A stretch of DNA of 64,000 bases. It comes from Liolophura sinensis. Its lineage: Eukaryota > Mollusca > Polyplacophora > Chitonida > Chitonidae. The translations under genes were made by a program, and so were the position numbers. Positions 11,640-24,972 of this stretch are shown one piece after another (positions within the stretch are counted from its first letter, which is position 1; each line of letters opens with the position of its first letter). The DNA is taken from positions 7,436,281 through 7,500,280 of the forward strand of contig NC_088301.1 of NCBI RefSeq assembly GCF_032854445.1, in the 5' to 3' direction. A model generated the notes under the pieces. That model was not told where the DNA came from. It searched no databases and worked only from the letters and a program-made list of their open reading frames with translations.

Positions 11640-13617
11640 AATGTGTGGGTTTTCACATATTAAGGAAGAAAATGCAATGTCTACGCTTACATCATCCTGT
11701 GATTTCTGAACCACCTGCATAATCATTGATTTATTATTATTTAATCATGTCCCTGCACCGTTAATTAGTACTTTAACACAAACAAATTGCTTCACTCCCA
11801 TGACTACACTGCTGCATGTATGTCACGAAGCTATATATAATTATGCTGTTGCTGATTAGCCTACAGCTATAGCTGTAACTGGGATTATTAACATTGATGC
11901 TAAATGCTGCCAGGAGTCTTCATTAATGTTAAAATTATAAGAACTTGAGAACTGCACCAAGGTGCAACACCAGGAACACATTACTGTAACAAGAATTCAA
12001 CAATATATTTGAGGAAGTAAATTTATCCCAACGGCATTAGGGATTTTAATATATATTTATATTATAGGATTTTCGTAACAATATTACACAAACAGGACAT
12101 GGCTGTATTTTTTTTAAAATAAATATTTGAGGAAATACACTGATGATGATTAGATTTAGTTTTCACCTGGACATGCATTGGGAACACAGCCATACATGCA
12201 CATAATACAGAGAGAGCGTATTACTGCATGGAGGGACATTAAAGGTTTCTCTTGTTCTCGCGATTGATGTGCAACAGGCGCAGCAGCTACACTAATGCAA
12301 AACCACTGTCAAGTTGATAGTGCACCATGCATATCACTTACATCTAGGTCACATTCTACATAATATCTTCCTACCAGTGCTGTAAAATGTGAATAAAATC
12401 CTCAAAATTTTAATGACTAATAACCTCAAGCTTTTACTATGTACAATTTTTGTTCAGTTTGGAAAGCCTCAGCCAAGTATATTAAAGTATAAATATTTAC
12501 CTTCAAAATCAAATGATCTCATTGCAAATTTAAGGGGTATTTTCATAATTTGGGAAACTTATTGCCAAAATAGTTGAGAAAATTTCTACTGGTTACTCCA
12601 GCATAAACTTTAACAGTCTTAGTGTAGAACAGGTTTTCTGTTACAATTACAAATACAAGTGCTATTCCACAAAGATAACTAATACACATCACATGCAAGA
12701 CAAAAAATCTCCATCTGAAGCACTTTGCATTTGTCCAAGGTTTATAACCAAATATGCTCCTGGTAAAGCATAAACTGGTCGAAATTTTAAGATAAATTCT
12801 TACATTTTCAAAGAAATTTAACGAAATCACCCTTTACATCAAGTTTACCAATATATGTTTCAGTCCGAGATAAACCACTGTAGCTAGGATATGTTTGTAT
12901 GTCACATCAATCATAGTGCAAAACAAAAAAAAGGAGTTTGTCTGGTGCATTTGTTTTAGCCCGATTCTGTATTAAAAACCACCTATACAGCTTGCAATCA
13001 TTGCCAATAAATCAACGGCTGAATCTGTCTGGCAAGACTCATCCTAGCATTACCTGAATGTTTCGATCTTGGTCGCCACAAGATCTGCTACATGTACATG
13101 CTGTATTGATCCCCACCAACAGCTACTTTTTAACCTGTAAATTGGGCTTTCCATACCTTCAAATTGGGAGGACAACTCAGCACTTCATCTCTCTCTCCCA
13201 GGCTACATGTCCAGCCCACCAGCCCTCTATCAGGATATTAACAAGTTTTTTTTTTTATACCAGGTCATTGTCTCAATTCATCAGCCGCAGAACAAATCTT
13301 TACAGTAGTTTTCTCAAACTTCAATCAGTTCCTCTAGAATTTAAAACTCAGCAGTAATTGATTGATTGACTTGTGTTAAATTCTTTAAAATGTTGCCTGT
13401 GCATTGGATGAAGATGTTTTTTCTGCACGACACAATTACATGTCCACAGACTAGGATTCCTATCAGATTAAGGTCGAGTTTTTTTTTTTGTATGTGTGGT
13501 TGCTTTGTTTTTTTTTTTTTTTTGTTTTTTTTTGGGACCATGTAGTTACTAGGCGTTTCAAGGAGACGAGTATTAAAGATAACGAACAAGAAATAAAAAC
13601 AAAAATTTATTCGATTT
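11637..13617. other. unassigned non-coding stretch
   Basis: AT-rich. A poly-T-rich block at 13478-13533 has two long T runs. The overlapping opposite-strand frames around 13340-13760 come from this low-complexity block and the adjacent repeat. Confidence 0.5.
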
Positions 13618-13623
13618 CTGTTT

Positions 13624-13862
13624 CATACCCAGATAACCGTCATTTGTCTGGGTGGAGGAAAACCAAAGTGCCCAGCATAAACCGTCAACTTTCAGCAAGT
13701 TTCTGATGAACTTTCCCACTTGTGGTGTAAAGATATGTGCACAAAACATATTGGTGGACGACATTAGTTGTCTTCAACAAACATTAGACTGTATTGTCAG
13801 CCACATGAACGTTGTCAACCACCTATTGTCACCAGGGTCGCACACAATCAGTGAGACCCTGG
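13624..13862 (-). mobile_element. SINE-like repeat family 2, copy A
   Basis: Blocks shared in order with 60983-61200 are: GTCATTT...GGGTGGAGGAAA, GTGCCCAGCATAAACC, TTCAGCAAGT, GTTGTCTTCAACAAACATTAG, CACCTATTGTCACCA and a CACACAA-GTGA end. The copy at 40895-41073 shows the first of these blocks in the opposite direction. The family shares the CAAGAATATTTCACTT-like 3' region and the GGTTTCCTCC-like block with family 1, so the two probably have a common 3' body. The overlapping open frames are not genes. Confidence 0.6.
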
Positions 13863-14163
13863 GGATCCCTAATATATATATCCACTTTCATCATCTACCT
13901 GACTGCTTGCTTGAGGTTTTAATAACACATGAGTAACACTTTATCAAGCCAATCTAGGTCGATCAAGCCAGTCAAGCACCTTTACAGTGGAATTTATACA
14001 TACAATTATTATGAAACAGACACTAAAAATGGTTAGTTTGTGTCATCAAAGATGTTAGCTTTATAAAAACTGAGTAAATTGTTTCTCTACATCCCATAGT
14101 TCCCTTAGACTGTCAGAATGTTTCAAAATATTGGTTACAAGGGCGGTTAAGAAAAGTACTGTA

Positions 14164-14368
14164 ATTCTTCAACTTTTTCACATGTCTGCAAGGTGTTTAT
14201 TCCAGCACATTATAAAGGCATTATTGTGCAGTCTCATACAATTATACTTCTTGTGAAGCTCTGAAACTAGCCTATCCAACCAATGTAGTTTTATTTCCAA
14301 ATTCAAATAAACGATGTGCATAAATTGCACTGAAACTCGTTCTTTCAAATGTGAAAAGGTTGAGTAAT
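14164..14368. mobile_element. 205-bp MITE flanked by TA (family M1)
   Basis: The left end ATTCTTCAACTTTTTCACAT and the right end, reverse complement ATTACTCAACCTTTTCACAT, form about 20-bp terminal inverted repeats. TA lies immediately outside both ends (14162-14163 and 14369-14370), as expected for Tc1/mariner-type insertion at TA. There is no coding capacity. Related copies lie at 27471-27650 and 34813-34998. Confidence 0.75.
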
Positions 14369-14370
14369 TA

Positions 14371-17171
14371 GGGTATAATTTACTGATAGTACTGCAGTCT
14401 TCCCTTTTAGTACTTATTCAAGTGCTGCCTCAATGGAACACAATAACAGTGATAAAAGATGTCCCACTCTGAGCAGTAGTTCATGTACACAGACACCAGG
14501 AAAACTCGCTCTAGACTTCCCTTTACACTGATACCCAAGCAAGGAACTAAAAGGGCTAAGCCTGAAGTCTTGCACTAATCCAAACTATCAGTCAGAACTT
14601 AAGGTCAGTTCCATTTTACACTGAATGTAGACCTCATCAAAACCATAAGTGATTGTAATATTTCAACAAAAACAAGACAAAAACAACAAATTAATGTTAC
14701 AAACAATGTGCGGAGATGACAAATGATGTGCAAGATCCATGAGGAAATTTGTTTATTGGTGGGACTATTTATGCCTGTATATATTTAAGAATATTACAGT
14801 AATACGATGGCAGTCAGGTAGGGATAGAGGAAATCATGTACAGCCTGCAGAAAGCCAGCTTGCATATGACCTCAGGTACCAGACATACTTCCTGATGTTA
14901 GGCCTCTGTCAGTGCCCAGAGAATTCGGTCTTACCATGTGATTTCAGTCTAGTCACTGACAGGCTTAAGTGCCCTAACCTCAGACTCGGTCTGGACCACT
15001 CTGAGCCACTGAGGGTCACGCAACAATGAAAAGCAGTCAGTGACAAACTGAGAAAGTTGAGATGAACATTCTACAGTAGTAGTTGCCTGTAGAGCAATGC
15101 TATAAGCCTGATGTTATAAATGAGTAATATGAGAAACAGGAACCTTAAGACATGTGACGTGTGCTTGGTGGTGTTGGTCAACAGACACAGGAATTGTTTT
15201 ATTTCAAAAAAAATTTAATTCGGTTATTAATGAAGCAGTTCTACAAATACGCTGTTGACATTCTAGGAATATCACAAGAATATGTCACAAAAACTTTTTT
15301 TCCAATACCGATTCCTGCTCTGGGGGTATAGACAAATAAGTGAATGAACAAATTCTAAACTTAAGTAAAGTACTTCTGGCGATGTACTTATGAAACGACA
15401 AAATGTTTATGGATGTATACACAGAAAAACAGACAGCTGACAATGCCATACCAATTTAATTTGTTATGCAGGCAAACAAAACAAACAAGAAAACATACAA
15501 TGTGATCATCATGCAGGGCGTCAACGTCTGAAATTTTTCTGATCACAATGTATTGATTTGTATGGGGAAGATTTTTGGCAATGACAAAGCTTATCTTTTG
15601 CCAAGACAACAACGCAAATTGCCACAATGTCTTGAAGCGTAATTCTTGTATATACCAAAGCCAGAAAAAGTAATTTTCTAGCTAACCTTCATTCCGTGTA
15701 ATTCATCAAAAATGACAGTATTCTATCTAAAGGCCTACAAGTCACTTAAGATAGTGACACTGATAACAGCCTGGAAGTAGCATTGTCTTCGAGCAATCTC
15801 TCCACATAATAGATTAATCCCATGTAAGAATGCACTGAAAGCTGCGTGTGCATACCGAATCACCAAAGTAGTAGAGTGTTTGTGGCCTTTTATAAAGCCA
15901 TGCATTGACTATCAGCCATCTGTAAGAGCACTAGCATGTTTGTGGACGTAATAAGCTGGAGTTGAAATCCTGTCTTGTCATGGCTTGACAAAACAATGCG
16001 GGGCTCAGACTTATTTCTAAGGAACTTAAAATAAGCAACAAACAAAATTTCTTAAAACAACTGTATCACTCAAAAAATGCAGGCTTTAACATTTGTGTTC
16101 AACATACAGAATCATCAATTACAGAAATCCTTTTTGGTGTGTGGTAAATAAATTTCCAGATGATAACTTTAGAAAGATTAAAAGAAATTAAGCTTCAGCC
16201 AATCCGATACAACAACTAGGGATAAAATGCAGCATTAATAGCCTCAATTTGAGAAGCAAGTCGCTCATCAGAACTACATGTATTATTCTTTCCATTTGAT
16301 TAATGCCTCATCTTTTGCTCCGCAGAATGGCCGCAGCTTGCACAAGAGCTGCCCTAGGGACATCATAATCAACCAAAAGTCCTAAACTGTCACTGAGCCC
16401 CTACAACACAGACCTCCTAAACCCAAACACATGCCCACCTGACACAAAGACCACTCTCACTGCGAGTAAAAAAAATACCCAGAGCAGTTCCTGGAAAGTG
16501 CACTTTTCATTGATCTATTACCTCAAAAATTTGGCTGAACTGTTTTGAGTTCATTTGACAAATGTTAGACTCTAAAGCAAGGTTTCTCAGGTCAACATAT
16601 TAAAATTGAACGTTCCAAAGTCCTCTCTCTCTCACAGGTCTTTGCATTTTCATGACACGGCAATCAGACAAGAAGCAATGGATCATGTAAGGTTGTGTCA
16701 AAGAAAGAAAAAAAAGAGAAGACAAAAACGCTAGCTGTTATTTAGAGAAGTTAGACCTATATAATGAGGACAAATCCATTGGGAAACATTCTAACATAAT
16801 GCGGAAAAAAAAAATGGTTTCTGTTTGACGTATTTTAATTGAAAAATTCCCACAGGACTAATTTTCACAAGAATTTACTGGAACAATTATATGCAGTCGT
16901 TAACATGGTGTCCTAAGAGACAGAATACAGTAGAGGGTTTTCTTATAATGCAGAACTCCACAATTCACAATTTGACAATTATCACATTGTTGAAGCAAGC
17001 AAGCTCTACAGCTAATAACAAGAACTACATAACGTTTTGGGCAGTAATTTCATCTCGTGTGTAAATACCGGTCAGTTACTCAATACCAACTTTCGAAATG
17101 AGCCAACATGTTCCACAATACCTCATAGAAACGTCTGTAGGTCATTTCCCCTGAAGGCACTCGGTTACACA
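14371..17171. other. unassigned non-coding stretch
   Basis: No repeat block or exon could be defined. The 96-codon plus frame at 14739-15029 is among the better-balanced chance frames, but it has no domain and no splice sites that I can pair. Confidence 0.45.
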
Positions 17172-17275
17172 ACTTATTTATTTATTCATGCGACTGGTGT
17201 TTTACACCATACTGAATTAATACGAAGATGGCCATTATTTCAAAGGGGGGAAACCAGGCAAAGCCCACTTGCAGA
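17172..17275 (-). mobile_element. family 1 SINE, degraded 3' fragment
   Basis: TTATTTATTTATTCATGCGA, then CTGGTGTTTTACACCATACT, GATGGCCATTATTTCAAAGG and GAAACCAGGCAAAGCCCA follow the family order. The AAGAATATTTCACTT block is largely lost. Confidence 0.6.
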
Positions 17276-17742
17276 AGTATCTGTGTGTGAAGTTTGGTAA
17301 AAGCGCACAGGCCTTAAATGTATCTCTTTTGTGTTAATAATGTACCTGATATATTTTTTGGTGGCAGTTTAATGGTGTTGTCAAGAATTTTTATATCATA
17401 GGACAGTTAGGTGAATTTTTATGGGTGATGGAAACCAGTGACGGAGTCAACCTCAACTGCCAGTTTATCTGATAGCTGACAAAACTTCCTGATGTAAACC
17501 ACAGCTCAACCAGACCGAGCCAGATCATAGGATGAACGATTGTGGCTTTACGCTACATCGGCAGTATTTCAGCCATCTTGTGGCGGGACCAGATTACAGA
17601 CTCTGCTATTTCAATGTGCATGGTCAAGGGTCAAAGCGTTGTGGAAAAAGGAACACTTTATCGGGATGATCAATCCAGTGATGGTGCTGGCTGATGATAC
17701 CAAGTGATGAAGATACACAATACTTTAACAATGAGCAAAAGC

Positions 17743-18030
17743 ATGTATTTAATTACTTGACTGTTGTTACACCATATATACTCAAGAATTTTTCGTTTTA
17801 ATGTACAATTAATGGCAGTCAGTTTTACATATAGAAAATCTCAGAGTGCCAAGCTTATATACAGACTAATTATCGCTGATGTTGTACAGATATGTATGCC
17901 ATGTTGGGGGGAAAAATGTGGGCTTCAATGAATGCTCGTCTAGAACTAGAGGAAACTTGAGGAGCGTCAATAACAATTGTCAATCCCTTATTTTCACCAA
18001 GGCCCCACAAGCAGTGAGAGTGGGGTAATC
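17743..18030 (-). mobile_element. SINE-like repeat family 2, copy B
   Basis: Begins TATTTAATTACTTGACTGTT. It then reads ATACTCAAGAATTTTTCG, AATGGCAGTCAGTTTTA and AGAGTGCCAAG, and ends TTTTCACCAAGGCCCCACAAG before CAGTGAG. It is a degraded copy with the same order of blocks as 13624-13862 and 60983-61200. Confidence 0.5.
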
Positions 18031-19780
18031 CACAAATTCCCAAGTCAAAGTCACCCCTTTATCTTAATCACTGGACCACGACGCATTCTTCTTGGAAAAG
18101 GAATTCAGGACGGAACAATAAATTAGCTTGGGAATTTGTGTAAATCAGGAACAGAAAATTGACAGGAATTTAGCATATAACAATACAGATTGACTGATTA
18201 GCAGATAGTTTTGGACACAATGGGAATTAAGGGCCTCTAGCTCCCTCCTGAGAAACTCAAAAGTTGATATATCTGGATGTCCAATACAAGATAAAAGTGA
18301 CACAAACTTGGTCCAGTCATGCACCTTGCTCCAGAATCTTCTGAAATTTTTCAATGGCTACAGTTTGATACCCTCTACTTTGCTAAAGAGGAGCCACAAG
18401 TATATCATGGCAAGACCAGACTGTGTGTTTATCTGATCAATGGTACAGATAAAGTGTCTAAGTGAAGAGCCGTGCCCGGAGTCAATCCAATAATCTCAGA
18501 CACAAAACACAAATGGTGGAGTTTACCATTCCACACAGCTGACACTAGGGCACCTAATTCGCGGATCAGATTTACCAAGGGACCCAGGGCCTAACTCTAT
18601 AAACAGTAAACCGAATATAATCTAGGACCGCAGGATCAGAGTGGCCTCGTAAAAAGGCAAATGCTGTAGTGCCAAATAAGGAATGAGTTCACCTCATCTA
18701 GTAGAGGACAAACGCCTTGGAGATTCCAATGCTCAGACATGTGTTTGCATTCCCTGTAAGTGTGTAGCTGTATGCATTAGTATTGCCCAAATTCCCCCCA
18801 TTAATCACTCAGCCATCCCTCGTGAATGGCACCATTTCTACACTTTTTCTGATTTCCTTTTGTCCATCTTGATTTATCACCAATGAGCCTATATGTGTTT
18901 ACCTAAGCCCCGTGGATAAATCTTAACAAAGTGTGAAAGCAAAATTTTTGTTTCACATTGCCACAATGTCCTCTAGTTGATTCCAACAACTACCCATTTT
19001 GTCTCCGCTAAAAAAATCCAATTTCAAACAAGAAATACATGTATTTAGTCAAATATTTTGGGGGCATTAAATTAACGCCTCTTTTACAAAGTCAGTATTT
19101 ACACATATTAAAACAAACTGCTTTCTTTGCTCAAAGAACAAATATTATTTTAATTTTATTATTACACTATTACAATTAAGATAAACATCTAACGAATCAC
19201 ATTGGATGAAAAAAATTTCATACATACGTACAAGGAAAAAAGAGAAATTCATAACACCATCATCACTTTTGACATTTGGGAAAAACAGACTCATATTGAC
19301 CATTTTCCTTTATAACACTTACCACTCTGTATTACTCGCTTGATCAAGCTTAGCACTTCTCCTGGACTACACACCTCTCCCTTGTCTGGACAAAAGACCG
19401 CACCAGCACTATTAAAGCAGATGATACTGTTAACACAACTGGTTAACCAATTCCATCCACACAGTTTCTCTACTAGCTTATTCTCAAAATGCAACGATAC
19501 AGTCATGCAGATTCCCTGACCCTGGAGAGTGAGAGCTACCTTCCCTGACTGACCTAAAGCATAAACTGGACAAACTAATTCCCCATGGACACAAGACCTG
19601 TTGGTGGGCCCCTTAACAGCCCTTACCCAACAGATCAATCAATAGGCCACTACTCTCAGCTCTGCACTCTTCTATTATGTGGTGAATAGGAATCAGACAA
19701 ACCGCCTCTGTGGAGTTACTTCTTAACAAGCAGCTCTTACTAATCCGGAAGCCTTTATAAACCTGTTCTTGGTATCCTCT
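18031..19780. other. unassigned non-coding stretch with an isolated minus-strand donor
   Basis: A 115-codon minus frame (19291-19638), moderately Cys-rich, contains the donor GAGTG/GTAAGTG (exon edge 19323). I could not find a matching acceptor or any known domain, and a frame of this length is expected by chance. The remainder holds nothing I can name. Confidence 0.4.
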
Positions 19781-19807
19781 GGGTGCGGGTGGGGGGTGGG
19801 GGTGGGT
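19781..19807 (+). other. G-rich tract, G-quadruplex-prone on the plus strand
   Basis: Five runs of three or more G (GGG, GGG, GGGGGG, GGGGG, GGG), split by single T or TGC, satisfy the four-run G-quadruplex rule. It is the only plus-strand tract of this kind noticed in the window. Confidence 0.7.
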
Positions 19808-20985
19808 TTAGTGATTGGGTGCCTGAAAGGGTTTTGGGGTTATTAAGAGGGATATAAGGAAGTGAATGTATTAATCCCTCCACAACTGAACAGCATGATC
19901 TGATTCCCACACAATGACATGTGTTTTTATTTGGAATTTGCACTCGAGCATTTAATGTAACAATGCTCAGCCTGCAGACATATAAACAATACTGGGAAGG
20001 ACTGCTGGAAGCCTGTATATACATTCTTAAAGTACATCTGCTTCTACCTTACCCACAGCTCTGGGAAATGCAATGAAGGCTATTAAATAAATCCCCGTGG
20101 GGCATTAGAACAACATGAAGTGCAAAAATAAGCCTGATGCATTTACACATGTAATATGATACTGAGTAAAATTTATATAGCCTTGAGACTTGAACATGAT
20201 GCAAGTTTGATTAGTCATTTATGTATCACAGATGGATGAACAATTGCAAGTCATCTTTGTAAAGGTATACCTCGCATGTTTCAAGAATGTAAAAGAAAAG
20301 TACTGGGAGCAGTTTCAGAGGACTCAACATGGAATGTCTCTCTAGTTGTATATACTATACTATCTATGAACTGGGCCAATAGGTCAACTGCATTCCATCA
20401 AGGGCAATGTCCTCCATGGAAACCTGGGCATAAAAGCCAGGGCGTGCCAGGTCTCAGCCTGGTCTGATCAGTCCATCACTGTCCAAAGCACAGAGACACA
20501 CCAGACAGATAACATAAAAAATACAACATGTAAGATGTAAATTAAAAATCAAAGCTATAGTGAGAGTGTGAGGTCTCAGGCTTTCCAGTCCCACCTGTAC
20601 AATAAACATATCCAACATAAACTTTAAAAACAGGTGGGTTTTTTTTTTTAACTAAAACCTGTTGAGAGCGTTGTATTCATAATTGGGTTGTAAAGAATCA
20701 ATGTTTTATACCATATTGGCAACTCTGCAGGCTGAGGGAAGGAACAGCTTTCCAGCCACTGGGCACTACCTACATGTAGCTATTACTTTAAACTCCAGAT
20801 TCTCACATAGCTCATTCAAGCTGAGTACACAACACCCAACACACATGTCAACCTGTTGATTAAATGATATAACAAATCAAGCTGAGCTGCTTCAGTGATT
20901 CTTACATACATGTATAATCAATGTACACATAGCCCTTGTCTGACCACGTATGGCTACTGTAAATGGCCTGAACTAGACCAGCTCC
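19808..20985. other. unassigned non-coding stretch
   Basis: No gene or repeat recognised. A short T run sits at 20640-20648. Confidence 0.45.
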
Positions 20986-21100
20986 TGTATTTATTTGATT
21001 GGTGTTTTATGCCATACGTACTCGTGAATATTTCATTTAAACAACTATGGCCGGCATTATGGTGGGAGCAAACAGGACAGAGCCCCAGGGGAACAGCTTC
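20986..21100 (-). mobile_element. family 1 SINE, 3' fragment
   Basis: GTATTTATTTGATTGGTGTT, GCCATACGTACTCGTGAATA, GGCCGGCATTATGGTGGGAG and AACAGGACAGAGCCCCAGGG follow the family order. It breaks off before the tRNA-derived head. Open frames on both strands overlapping it are not genes. Confidence 0.7.
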
Positions 21101-21323
21101 TGTAAGTAAAACATTGATTAATGCCAAGCTAAAGCTGTACATTACATGAGTCACGTCAGGTTAATTTCCAAAACTTAGGTTGAAACTGAATACATGTTGA
21201 CATATGTCTGACTCAACATGCAATGTACTAAATATAATAAGTAAATAAATGCTAAATCACACATTTTCAACATGAAATCAAAGTCAAAAATTGTACTCCC
21301 TTATTTTGGGATGAAGTACCTGA

Positions 21324-21529
21324 ATTCTTGAACCTTTTCAACCAATATGCAACCAATATTTTGAAACAATCTGGGAGAACTATAGGCCGTTGAGAAATAA
21401 GTTGTACAGTTTCGTGGAGCTTACATATTTAATGACACAAACAAGTCATTTTTACCATCATCTTTATGATAATTATATGCATAAATTCCAGCGAAGAAAG
21501 GGCTCTGGTGTTTGAAACTGTTAAGATTT
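21324..21529. mobile_element. 206-bp MITE (family M2), copy A
   Basis: The left end ATTCTTGAACCTTTTCAACC and the reverse complement of the right end, AAATCTTAACAGTTTCAAAC, are degenerate inverted repeats. The interior matches 53457-53663 in several blocks (GACACAAACAAGTCATTTT, ATAATTATATGCATAAATTC). The left end also resembles family M1, so the two may be related. Confidence 0.55.
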
Positions 21530-23220
21530 ACCGCAGGCAGTCTTTAATTAATAAAACATTGTCTGATGTCTCCTTTTTTTTCCTCCCCAAACACTGAAGC
21601 CAACTGCTGATGCCTCCAATGATTTCTATTTCTGGTTATTATCTATATATGCTTGCATTTGATGTATCACCTCTTCACCAGTGATAAAGACAATGATGTA
21701 CATCATGTCCACTAGATAAGGAACTGACTGTGTTATATTATGTGGGGTACTGGGATTGGCTGGACATCAAAAACAGCCCAAGGCTGCCTTCAGCACAACA
21801 GTCCCTCTACAGACTAGACTCACACATCCTATAGGCCAGCTACTAACCCATCTATCACCTTCTTCACTTCAACAGCACTCTACAAAGTTCCTGTGAGGAT
21901 GGAATACATACTTGTAGCGAGAACATTTAGAGTGGGAGGGGCAGTCTCTATTGGATCAATGGATGATGCTTAAGCTGCTGGCTGGATGCTGAAAACAAAT
22001 TGGCACAGTGCTGTCAGGGTCAACTTCGCTCCGAAAGTCACTGGCTTTGCCACCATACAAATACCAAAACCAATTTCCTTCACACTCACCCCATATATAC
22101 ATGTGTACAGGTTTTAAGGGCAATTTGTGTATTTCTTCCACCATTCCACCAAACAATATGACCCTATACAAAGGGAGTCTTGTTCAACCCTAAAACGCCT
22201 CAAGCCACTCTAAAACCTACCAGAATGTTTCAACCTAAGATGTATCATAGGACAACTTTTCACTGAAACCTGAACATTGGCAATTCAGCTTTGATAAATC
22301 ATGTTCATAACCTTACCCAACTGTTAATTGCTGGACGTGTCCAAATATACATGTTAAGTAGAGGTGACCTTTTAAACAACATCGGGTGTGTCACACAACA
22401 CACCGGTCCATGCATTTACCTCCCTGAATAATATTACTTCAAGCTGTTTATTTCTACAAATAAAAGAATTTGAGTTTGTTTACTTGTTAGAGATTTGCTT
22501 TTATGATTTACATAAAGGTGAACTACTGGAATTTATTCAAATAATAAAAGTGTTCCTTCGCATAGTTTATAGCTATCTATTTTGTTTTCACATTTCTGAT
22601 ATTTTACACCCAGACGCCATAACTAGGAAAAAGAAAGACTTGTTTCATGACATTCTAATCTGAGACCAGCGGTATGACATCATATTACATGTACAGTAAA
22701 CTTTAACATTCCTACGTCACTCAACAATAAGACACAGCGTCATACATACGCCGCAGCGGTGAAGTGTCTAGGTCAAGTGCAATGGATTTAGCTTGTCGAT
22801 GATGGGTTTAAAATGCATGACCTCTGTGGAGGATGTGAAAGAGAACGGCAGCAAAAAGCTGTATGAAATATGTTTTTTGCCTCATTTTTTTCATTTTTTG
22901 TGGTAAAATAGACATGAACACCTTCGTCTTGTTTCGTATCTCATCACTACCTCCAGTGCTGCATATTCTTGGATTTGACCCGGTACAAAACATTCAGCAG
23001 TATAAGGCTACACAACAAACGCCTCTACAGCACTTCTAAACCCCTAATCATATTTTCACCACAACATTAATAAATTCCTAAAAAAAAAAACCAAAACAAT
23101 CTGATGGCTTTATTACAAACCTTATCCAAAGCAACAGTTACAATACTTCTCATCACAACATTCATTTCTCACTGATGAGAGGCTTCTGAATGGACACTGA
23201 GTTGACCAGTAGGCCATGGA
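21530..23220. other. unassigned non-coding stretch
   Basis: No gene recognised. A short CpG-containing patch at about 22740-22770 (CATACGCCGCAGCGG) stands out mildly. The frames at 21956-22193 overlap on opposite strands without domains. Confidence 0.45.
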
Positions 23221-23246
23221 TCCCCCTCCCCCCCACCCTCCACCCA
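23221..23246 (-). other. C-rich tract, G-quadruplex-prone on the minus strand
   Basis: C-runs of 5, 7, 3 and 3 separated by single or paired non-C bases give four adjacent G-runs on the minus strand. Confidence 0.65.
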
Positions 23247-24924
23247 ACTCTCATCACAACATGTTGTTTTCATTAATTCATAAGATTAACAAAAAGTAGA
23301 CTGTAAAATAACAGGTAAAGAAAAGTGCAATGGTCGTCATCTCCTGGAATCCTGACATTAGTATATATTTCTGCTAAATGTTGACTTGATCTGGATTTTT
23401 CCCAGAAGAAACTGAGATTTATGGCTGTCAGACATGGACGATCCAGCAAATATGTAAGTAGCAATCATTAATGTGCAAGGCATACAATATTACAACTAAC
23501 ACTATGTTCAGTTACTTTGTCAAGTTAATTGTATACAAAAAGAGAATGGTCTAATCTGGCCTCAGAAGGGCAGGGGGTGGAACCACTGGTGAAGGGCACC
23601 TCATTGTTGAATATTTTGATTCTCATACATTTCTAAGGGCCTCGGTTCCTATGGTTGACCTCCACCCCACGTGCATACTGCAACACGTACCTGGCCCAAA
23701 AATTCAGTCTTAGGATGACTTGTATTTACTGATATGAGGAGAACTCTGCCATCCAGGGTGACACGTGCATGATTTTAAATGCTCTTCAAAAACTTTGTTG
23801 TTTTCATAACCAAGTTCTTCCACACTGAAGTCAAATATTCCTTCTTGATTCTGGATTCAACACTAAATTTGAGTAAATTTATGAACTTTAACCCTAAACA
23901 GCTGATGTTGAAAGGCATCCACTGCTTTCGCCACTGTGGCGAAGGGACGTCAATTTGCTTTCACCACACAGAAATTATATTCGCCAAAACTAATATTGCG
24001 AATGGCTAGCCCAAGCCTAGCGACTAAGTAGCTAATCCAAGTCTTATCATGAATTCGGGCTGTTTTTTTTTTTTTAAATTTCTTTTTTTTTTAAGCAAAG
24101 GAATCTTCGAGCAAACGGCAGCGTCCAGTAATCAGACGCTGAGAAGGGTTGGATTAGGCCCTGCCTAGACAGTGCTTGTTTATTGGGTGATTTATCACCA
24201 ACTTTCACTTCTAATCCAGTCAACATATGTAAAGGGGCTGGGAACGTGGCTGGGGTTACCAGCAGATATATCCTCAAAAATCCTGAAAACGCATAGCAAG
24301 ACCTGTCACACTTTTCTTACAATTTTGTTAACCATTACAATTTGAATTAATTTGAACTATTCTACTTAACCCTAGAATGGACCTTACATGTTCTGAAGTT
24401 GATGTCACACTGCAGTACATTAACGGAGCTTATGTGTGTAATGCCACAACACCAAACTGATCAGCCCAGAAAGTGACAATAAATCACATCACAATGAATA
24501 ACTGATCCTGGCACAGCTTTTATCATAATGGATTTCAACTGACAAAACAAAGTTCTTCATTTGCCCTCGGAGAAGTTGATATTAAAAAACACCTATTTCA
24601 CTCATCTAGAGTTATTACACTTTTCTTTCAGTCTTCCAAATCTGTGAAGTTTCTGACAGCACTACTGTGTCCACACACAACAAAGACCCCTGGGGATAAA
24701 CTTGCAATCCGATGACACTAAGCAAGAAAGTAAGGGTGGGTTCCTATATTCTAATTGGCACTGAGATGATGATTACAACGTTTTTGGGATCCTCCTCCTT
24801 CCACTGATGAGATTTTTCCAATGACATTCACCAGCTTTTTTATGCTTTGCTACCTCCAGGACCTTTCAGCTTAAAAACTGCATGATCATTTTCTGTTGCA
24901 ATTTCATCAGAAAACTGCATTAAT
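23247..24924. other. unassigned non-coding stretch
   Basis: Contains poly-T runs at 24063-24092. No exon or repeat family identified. Confidence 0.45.
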
Positions 24925-24972
24925 ATGCTGTTATCTTTTTTCACACAGATGCTGTTATCTTTTTTCACACAG
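24925..24972. repeat. 24-bp perfect tandem duplication
   Basis: Two identical 24-bp units. Each contains a pyrimidine tract followed by CACACAG, so each resembles a plus-strand 3' splice acceptor. A partial third unit (ACGCTG) follows. Confidence 0.85.
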
